Shown here: piece by piece, positions 58,185-64,000 of the stretch
How the letters are laid out: each line of letters begins with the position of its first letter
Position numbering within the stretch: the first letter of the stretch is position 1
Assembly: GCA_034509755.1 (NCBI GenBank)
Contig: CM067544.1
Coordinates: 17,789,001-17,853,000 of the forward strand
Source of the DNA: Anisodus tanguticus
Lineage: Eukaryota; Streptophyta; Magnoliopsida; Solanales; Solanaceae
Direction: 5' to 3'
DNA length: 64,000 bases
The notes under the pieces: generated by a model
Database searches by the model: none
The model's input: only the letters and a program-made list of their open reading frames with translations
Told to the model about the DNA's origin: nothing
Translations under genes and position numbers: made by a program

Positions 58185-59699
58185 TCCAATTTGGGTCCAA
58201 TTTTGCTAGTTTTGGATTTTTTGGAATGGGTGATAAGGTTTGTGTGGAGAGATTGAAGTGAACCTTGGGTTTGAAGATCCCGTGTTGTGCACGAGTCTCC
58301 ATGCGATGAGAAGGAAGTGGTGGTGGGTCGTGGTCGGGAGGTTCTTTGGTCCATCGGTTCGGGACCGGTGGGCGGCGAGCAGTAGCCGGACCGGTGTCCG
58401 GACAAAGGAGTGGGATCGAAAACCGCAAACTGCGGGACCGGTTCTTCGGAGTGATGGGCGCAGTTGTCGCCGGTGGTGCGGTGTGACTCGACCGGGGGCC
58501 GTAGGGGTGAGCATGGAGCTGTTGGGGTGGTGCCGGATAGTGGCGAGACCGTTCGGAACAAGAGGGCTGCTTGTTGGTATAGATTTTGGATGACCGGGGA
58601 CAGACTTGGTTCATCGAGAAAGATGTAATCCGTGGTCTGAAATTTCTGGAGATTTGAAAAATGAAAGATTGTCTCGTCAAAGGTGACATGACGAGAGACG
58701 ATGATTTTGCGAGTAGCAATGTCATAGCACAAGTAGCCCCGATGATTAGGAGATAGACCAAGGAAGACACATGGCAGAGTGCGAGGGACAAGTTTGTGAG
58801 GTGCAGTGGAGTCCATGTCGGGGTAGCATAAACAACCAAAAATACGTAGGTGATCATATGATGGTAGTCTACGGTATAAGATTTCAGTAGGGGTCTTGTT
58901 TTGGAGTGTGCTAGTTGGTAAAATATTAAGAAGGTATTCTACCATTTTGACAGCATAGACTCAAAAGGCGGTGGTAGGCAGGCATGAAACAGAAGTATGC
59001 GAACCATGTTATTGATGGTACGTATAATTCTTTCAGCCTTTCCGTTTTGGGAAGAAGTATAGGGACAAGAAAAATGGAAAACCATGCCTTGTTTAGAACA
59101 GAAATTGTGAAATGCCGAGTTATTAAATTCATGTCCATTATCACATTGGAATGATTTGATAGATTTTTCAAATTGTGTTTTAATGAATTTTTGAAACTCG
59201 AGAAATTTTGTAAAAACTTCAGATTTGAATTTCAGTGGGTAAATCCAGACAAAATTTGAAAAATCATCCAAGAATACTAGATAGAATTTATGACTCAAAG
59301 AGCTAACAATCGAAGAGGTCCACAAATCAGCATGAACAATATCAAAGGGAGAAAAAGTAACACTGTTTGATGCCATAAATGGAAGACGAATATGTTTGCC
59401 TAGTGGACAAGAAAAACAGTGGTGGGTAATTTTCCCATTATTACATTGAATACGCTTAGAAGTCCTAAGAAAAGTAAAAACTGAGTCTCCGGGGTGTCCG
59501 AGTCTGTTGTGCCAAGTTGAGGGAGAGATCGCCGTAAGGGATAGAGGTGCTTACGGTCTGACAGTGGAAGATTGAGTGAATGGGTAGAGGTCTCCCACAC
59601 TATTGCAGCATGTAAGAATTTTCCCCGTATTGAGTTCCTTCACAGAAAAACCAAAAGGATCAAATTCGACAGACACAGAATTATTGCTAGTGAATTTTC
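58154..59699 (-). pseudogene. copia integrase and pol linker
   Basis: 59376-58939 has the integrase core (IVHADLWTSS, FLDDFSNFVWIYPLK, QCDNGHEFN, SSQNGKAERIIRTINN). 58945-58154 has YLLNILPTSTLQNKTP, YDHLRIFGCLCYP and VFLGLSPNHRGYLC, followed by a proline/serine-rich linker. The GAG-pre-integrase part (WHNRLGHPGDSVF, about 59500) is in another frame. There are stops and shifts at 58940, 59380 and 59600. Confidence 0.88.
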
Positions 59700-60196
59700 T
59701 AACGGAGATTAAGTTTTTTAATGATGTTAGGTGTGTATAGGACGTAGTTTAGGGAGAAAGGCGAGTGTGGATGTTTGGTGTGTGTGTTACCGTAACCTTC
59801 AATTGGAATGCGATGATCATTACCGACAGTAATAAATTGAGGACACTTTAACCGACGTAGTTGAGATAGGTTACCTGACGACCGAGTGAGGTGAGATGTG
59901 GCTCCGTTGTCTATGTACCAATTGTCGTCGGGCTGTTGAAGGTTCACGGTGGTGTAGGCCTGACCCAAATCAGTCGGGGCCAGCCTTCGCCGAGTCTTCG
60001 CTTGGGACCGCAATCGGTGGGCTCGCGTCGCTCGCCGCCGTGCTCGCTCGGTGGCTGGGGTAGGGCCTGCTACTGCTGCTGCTAGTTGGACCACTGCTGC
60101 TATTGGTTCCAAGGTTGCTGATGTCCAGTGGTTGGTTGTTGTCCAGCCCACTGGTTGCGTTGGCCCTTTCTGCGACCCTTGACTTTGTTGTTGCAA
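59699..60196 (-). pseudogene. copia protease with altered active-site triplet
   Basis: The protease reading is DNWYIDNGATSHLTRSSGN. The family motif is D-T/S-G-A; here the second residue is Asn (DNG), which should impair catalysis. The upstream part is a Gln/Ala-rich frame shifted relative to gag. Confidence 0.8.
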
Positions 60197-60990
60197 CCTC
60201 TGCCGCCACGACCTCCTCCACTAGCCTGCTGTTGCTGCTGGACATGCTGTGGTGGCTGGTTGCTGCTGGCCGCAGGTGTTGCCATCCCGTCAATAGCTAA
60301 CGCCTTTTGATTATGTTCCTCCTGTTTAGCACGTCTAGTTTCTTCCAACAATAGTTGTGAACGTGCCTTATTGAAACTTGGGAGAGGGTCGACTTCTTGA
60401 ATCATTGTTGCGAGTGTGTCATATTCACCTTTTGGTAAACCCGCAACAAGTTGAAACACCATCTTGATTTCTGAAACAGAAGTCCCGACATTGGATAGTT
60501 GATCTGTTATGAGTTTCAGTTGCTTACAATATTCGGACATGTTGTTAAAATTCTCGAGGCGGGTATTATTGAATTGCTCTTCCAAATATACGGCCCGAGT
60601 ATTTTTATTGTCTTGAAAGATTTCTTCTAGCCGTACCCAAAGTTCACGTGCCGTAGCACCTGTTTTCATGATAGTGCACAACAGGTCTTTGGAGATGGTG
60701 TCGTAGATCCATTGTTTGACGATGGCATCAAGACGACGCTAGATTGAGTTTGTAACATCGGGGGGACGAGGAACAAATTCGTTAATATGATCGAGCACGT
60801 TGTATGCACATGCATGAATGTAGAATAGTTCCATCCACATGAAATATTGACAGTTTTCTTGGTCAAGAATTATAGGGATAAAATTCTTGATGTTGTTAAC
60901 GGCGAATGCCGGATGAAAAGAAGATACTGAACGTTGAGAGGGGTTGTCAAAAGTGCCAGTGGAGGAACCGGAATTCGTAGGGGATGACAT
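60100..60990 (-). pseudogene. copia gag with one in-frame stop
   Basis: ATG at 60990 (MSSPTNSGSSTG), then KNFIPIILDQENCQYFMWMELF. A TAG stop follows at 60739-60741, and the same frame resumes to 60100 with TARELWVRLEEIFQDNKNTRAV, AGLPKGEYDTLATMI and a Gly/Gln-rich tail before the zinc-knuckle position. This is the UBN2/gag family of Ty1/copia. Confidence 0.87.
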
Positions 60991-61136
60991 GGTGGCTGTT
61001 GTTTTTAAAGAAAAACAAGAAACACAGAATCTGTTTGGCCGACAAAACTGTTTCTGGCCGAGGGAAAAAACCAGAAAAAAATATGTTTTGGCCGAGAAAG
61101 AGAAGAAGAAGGGAGAAGAGTAGGGTTTAGGTTTTA

Positions 61137-61149
61137 GGCTCTGATACCA
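61137..61149 (-). promoter_or_regulatory. Primer-binding site, initiator tRNA-Met
   Basis: Minus strand TGGTATCAGAGCC, immediately next to the LTR end TTTCA. This is the standard plant copia primer site. Confidence 0.92.
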
Positions 61150-61355
61150 TGAAAGATAGAATAATTTCCCTTAGGGATTCCTTTCATTATTCACAATATA
61201 TAGAGCTGTACAAGGTTGATTCCTAATATGGTACGAATCCTAACTTACCTTACAAAGGTTGATTCCTAATACAATTAGAATCCTAAGTTACCTTAAATAT
61301 ACATCTATCATAATTACAAAATATATGGAGAATATCCTGAGAATATTCGCTAATA
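61150..61355 (-). repeat. Right LTR (5' LTR of the minus-strand copia)
   Basis: 206 bp, TGAAAGATAGAATAATTTCC ... TTCGCTAATA on the + strand. It differs from the left LTR by a few substitutions and one short indel. Confidence 0.9.
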
Positions 61356-61382
61356 TTATGCATGAATATCTTATGACAAGTT

Positions 61383-64000
61383 CATGGGGTTGTAAACATT
61401 TTTGGATGGGGAGTTTTATTACCTATAGGAGTAATAATTCTGAGATATTACAAAAGACTCCCAATGAAATGTGAGGAATGGTACTCTCTTCATGTTCGTT
61501 CCAAAATAGCAGGGTTCATTTTGGGCACAGTGGGATGGGGTCTTGGCATATCAATAAAAAATTCAACCAAAGAACTCACCGCGATGAGCACACATGGAAT
61601 TTTTGGCACTATAATCTTCACTTTCACCACTATTCAAGTAAGATAAATGCTCTTTGATCTTCTATTTACAGAGACCGATTCTGGATATAAATCTAACTAG
61701 TTGATGCACCTCTTAATATTTACATACATATTAGTTCTTAGATACAACAACAAATATCAATTTGTTATGAAATATAATTACATACATACTTTGAGTTATA
61801 GTTGATGTACATTCACACATTGCATGTTGTTTATATGTTGCACAACCTCTACTTTTATATGTTGGTGGTACTCTATTGTACTTTATAAAGCAGTACGGGA
61901 AGTAAATAACTATTACAAGTGTTCGAAAGGATAAATAAATATTCAATATTCAGAAATTGAATCTTGTTGAACAAATAGGCCAATCTTCAAAACTGCCGCA
62001 AGCTTGTTGTGTCTTGAATCTTGATAACCTAAAATCAAGAAACAACTAAATCTGGATGGTTACAACGTTGTGTGTTGAGTCGAGTGATTGTCTTCTGTCC
62101 TTATGACAAGATTTCCCCGTATATATGTTTTTACGTTAGCGGACAATAGTCTCCCAAGATAAAACAACACTTTAATCTCAACGCTACAAAGCCAATAGGT
62201 TGAGCCTGGCGAATAAAACAAATATGAATCGACTTGCTGAAGAAATAGAAAAGGAAGGAAGAGTTTCTATCTTCTCTTCTGTTTTGTCTCCGTGTATATA
62301 GTGTGTCTCTGTTGTGTATATCTTGTGTATATGTGAGTCTTTCCTCACTGGTTTTCATCACAGTTTTGCTCACTGTTTAAGCTATATTTCTGTGTCTGTC
62401 TGTTCTATTTTTCAGTCACGAATTGAGCCAAAGGAGACATCAATATATAGCATGGAGGAGGGCTGTTCAACTGCCCAAAACATGGCTGTTAATGGCCATT
62501 AGAAGGGCTGTAAATGACAGGTTTAATGCCATTAGAGTGGATGTTCATGGCCTTGAAGGAGGGCTAATTAAGGTCATTGAAGGAGGGCTGTTAATGGAGT
62601 AGTTAACAGTCAAGTAATGGTTGGTTAATGCTCCAAAAATAGTCCAAATAGTAGGCAGAAAGTTCTGCCTTCCGTCACTCCCAAAATCAACTTTCCAGAA
62701 ACTCCAGGGACCAAACTGTAAATATTAAGCAATTTGGGGTCCAAAAAGATAATATCATAAAGTCCCGTGGCCCGAGACCGGACGGACGGGCGGGCGGCGG
62801 CGGCGCGTGTGTGGGCTTAGCCTTGAACCCAAGCACATCTAGGTCCTCCCTCCTTTAAACACATGTGATACCCTTTGGGGTCCCAAATTCTTTACCACAT
62901 TAGAGACTTATATAGAGAGCAATTCTTCCTATTCCCACCGATGTGGTAGATTTGTCCCACACCATATTTTCATGCCTCAAACACCTTACTTCGTGGACCA
63001 ATATCTCTTTCATTTCTCAACGAAATTTGACGATTCTTGGCCCTACGGTCATCTACTCACTTAGTAGATTATGCATGTGTAAAGAGACAAAGCCTCCAAC
63101 ATGCGGAACACTAGTGTTTAATTCATTAAACATGGGTGGACGCACCTCCCCGCCAAAGGCAAATTTCCAACATTATATCTATCGACTTAAAATAGTTTCA
63201 AGAATATGTATATATACGTACTTTGACTCGACAAAAAGTATAAGAAATAAAGAAAAAAATTCTAAAATTTGTGTGGTCTTAAGCCCACCATAACATTTGT
63301 GCGGTTGTAAGACTTCACTAACAAAAATTGGAATTAGATACAACTTTGTTCCTAATCAGTCGATAGCTCACGCTAACAGACTGTTTTGATAATATGTCAC
63401 CCATCCGTTGCTAAATAGAATTAGCGACAGTTGTTGTTTGATTAGCTATAAAATTTGTCCGTCGCTAATTTATATTTTTTGTAGTAGTATTTTTGAAGCT
63501 TATGGTCTTAAGCATGCCATAACATGTGTGGGTCTATAAAGCTTCTCATTACGAAAATATAGAAATGTGACATTCTTTTTTACATAGACTACTAAGGAAA
63601 TAGTGTCAAACAAAATGAAACAAAGGAAATATATGATTTTAATTTTAGATAGTGGAAACTTTTCCCGGATAATACTGGATCGTAATATCATAATCCTTAA
63701 GCAACTCAAGTCACCGTTATCTTAAATTCAAGTCATTATGCTTAAATTAAAGATATACTAAAAGCTTTGTGGTCGATGTGGACGCACATGCACTCATTGC
63801 TTATAAATTGATCCCCTATTGGCTTTTACAATTGATTTTGCTTTTGATTAACACAACTGATTAATGATCAATCCTTTTTAGGTTCTGGCCATATGTTTGC
63901 AGCCGGATGAAGAAAATGTATACAAGAAATATTGGGTGATATACCACTATTTTTTTGGTTATGCATTGTTAATCCTAACCATTGCAAATAGATTTCAAGG
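61383..64000 (+). CDS. Cytochrome b561 domain protein (DOMON/b561 type), partial, two exons seen
   Basis: Exon at about 61383-61637 reads HGVVNIFGWGVLLPIGVII, then RYYKRLPMKCEEWYSLHV, GFILGTVGWGLGI and STHGIFGTIIFTFTTIQ, ending at a GTAAGA donor. The next exon, 63882-64000, follows a TTTTTAG acceptor: VLAICLQPDEENVYKKYW, IYHYFFGYALLILTIANRFQG, and runs off the window. The junction is phase 0. These are transmembrane segments of the cytochrome b561 core. Likely haem ligands are the His in HGVVN, YSLH, STHG and IYHY. In plant proteins of this kind a secreted DOMON domain precedes the core; together they carry out ascorbate-linked transmembrane electron transfer. The DOMON part is not found upstream. 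An in-frame TGA lies at 61374-61376, so the true 5' boundary is either a splice acceptor (ATGACAAG at about 61380) or the gene is truncated. A copia element ends only 27 bp upstream. Confidence 0.82.
61860..63172 (-). mobile_element. Solo LTR B (copia-type), TSD TTATA, in cytochrome b561 intron
   Basis: 1313 bp, + strand start TGTTGGTGGTACTC and end AATTTCCAACA, flanked by TTATA at 61855-61859 and 63173-63177. The minus strand aligns along its length with solo LTR A at 3368-4423 (shared GGTGTGGGACAAATCTACCA, AAGCCTCC and GCTTGCGGCAGTT regions), with extra internal sequence. It is non-coding. The open frames on either strand that match between A and B are shared LTR sequence, not genes. Confidence 0.88.
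63178..63881 (+). other. Rest of the cytochrome b561 intron, with decayed repeats
   Basis: 63272-63330 and 63505-63560 share GGTCTTAAGC, CCATAACAT and TGTG (diverged direct repeats, probably MITE remains). 63400-63490 contains TTAGCGACAG, CCGTCGCTAAT and TTTTTTGTAGTAGTA, resembling the end of a CACTA element (weak). No gene is seen. Confidence 0.4.

Larger units (their letters stand above)
56491..61355 (-). mobile_element. Complete Ty1/copia element, TSD TTATG
   Basis: 4865 bp with short LTRs (56491-56685 and 61150-61355) and TTATG duplicated at 56486-56490 and 61356-61360. On the minus strand an initiator-Met primer site directly follows the right LTR, and a purine tract (TCTGAGGGGGAG) precedes the left one. 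Gag, protease, integrase, RT and RNase H are in order but interrupted. The LTR begins TATTAG rather than TGTTAG at both ends. Confidence 0.93.

Noticed and set aside
58240..58593. Plus-strand Trp/Arg/Gly-rich ORF
   Set aside because: Antisense of the proline-rich linker in the copia pol.
59891..60310. Plus-strand hydrophobic/Leu-rich ORFs
   Set aside because: Antisense of the Gln/Gly-rich gag tail of the copia element.
62943..63293. ORF with IYSLSRLCMCKETKPPTCGT, similar to the reverse-strand ORF at 3329-3514
   Set aside because: The similarity is real, but it comes from the two solo LTRs of one family (A and B), not from a conserved protein gene.

Overview
This is eukaryotic plant nuclear DNA: AT-rich, with GT-AG introns, Stowaway MITEs and densely nested LTR retrotransposons. 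Two host genes are recognisable, both with plant relatives. The SINE and LTR types resemble those I know from Solanaceae, so a nightshade-family genome is my best guess (inference; no search was run). No CRISPR, rRNA or tRNA genes were seen.

Layout. 1-3106: the 3' part of a decayed Ty1/copia element (+ strand). 3118-17183: a peroxisomal membrane protein PMP22 (Mpv17/PMP22 family) gene on the + strand. It has seven coding exons that I could join by eye into a 185-aa protein. Its promoter/exon-1 segment is present three times in tandem. Intron 1 carries a Stowaway MITE and a tandem SINE pair, and intron 4 carries a complete 5.8-kb copia element with target-site duplication (TSD) GCTAC. 17184-20043: intergenic DNA with a degenerate tandem repeat, a Mutator-like MITE with a 9-bp TSD, and a hAT-like element.

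20044-51000 is a three-level nest. A truncated copia element (20044-22360, resuming 50646-51000) is split by a 2.8-kb non-coding, solo-LTR-like element (22361-24213, resuming 49704-50645; TSD CATAT). That element is split in turn by a 25.5-kb Ty3/gypsy Tat/Ogre-like array (24214-49703; TSD ATAAT). The array is LTR-internal-LTR-internal-LTR, with both internal regions on the minus strand. Each has a tRNA-Arg primer-binding site, a pol with RT, two RNase H domains and integrase, no gag or protease, and about 36 copies of a 36-bp tandem repeat in the 3' untranslated region.

51180-54670 is a decayed hAT transposon (minus strand) with long GC-rich ends and a near-perfect 8-bp TSD. 56491-61355 is a complete but mutated copia element (TSD TTATG). 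It lies directly upstream of a second host gene, a cytochrome b561 (DOMON/b561-type) gene whose exons at 61383-61637 and 63882-64000 run off the right edge. The intron between them holds a solo LTR of the same family as the one upstream of PMP22.

The most notable observations are the triplicated PMP22 first exon, the gag-less tandem Tat array with a single TSD, and a non-random concentration of differences between the two Tat copies at CAG/CTG trinucleotides. The last suggests methylation-linked consensus errors rather than real mutations.
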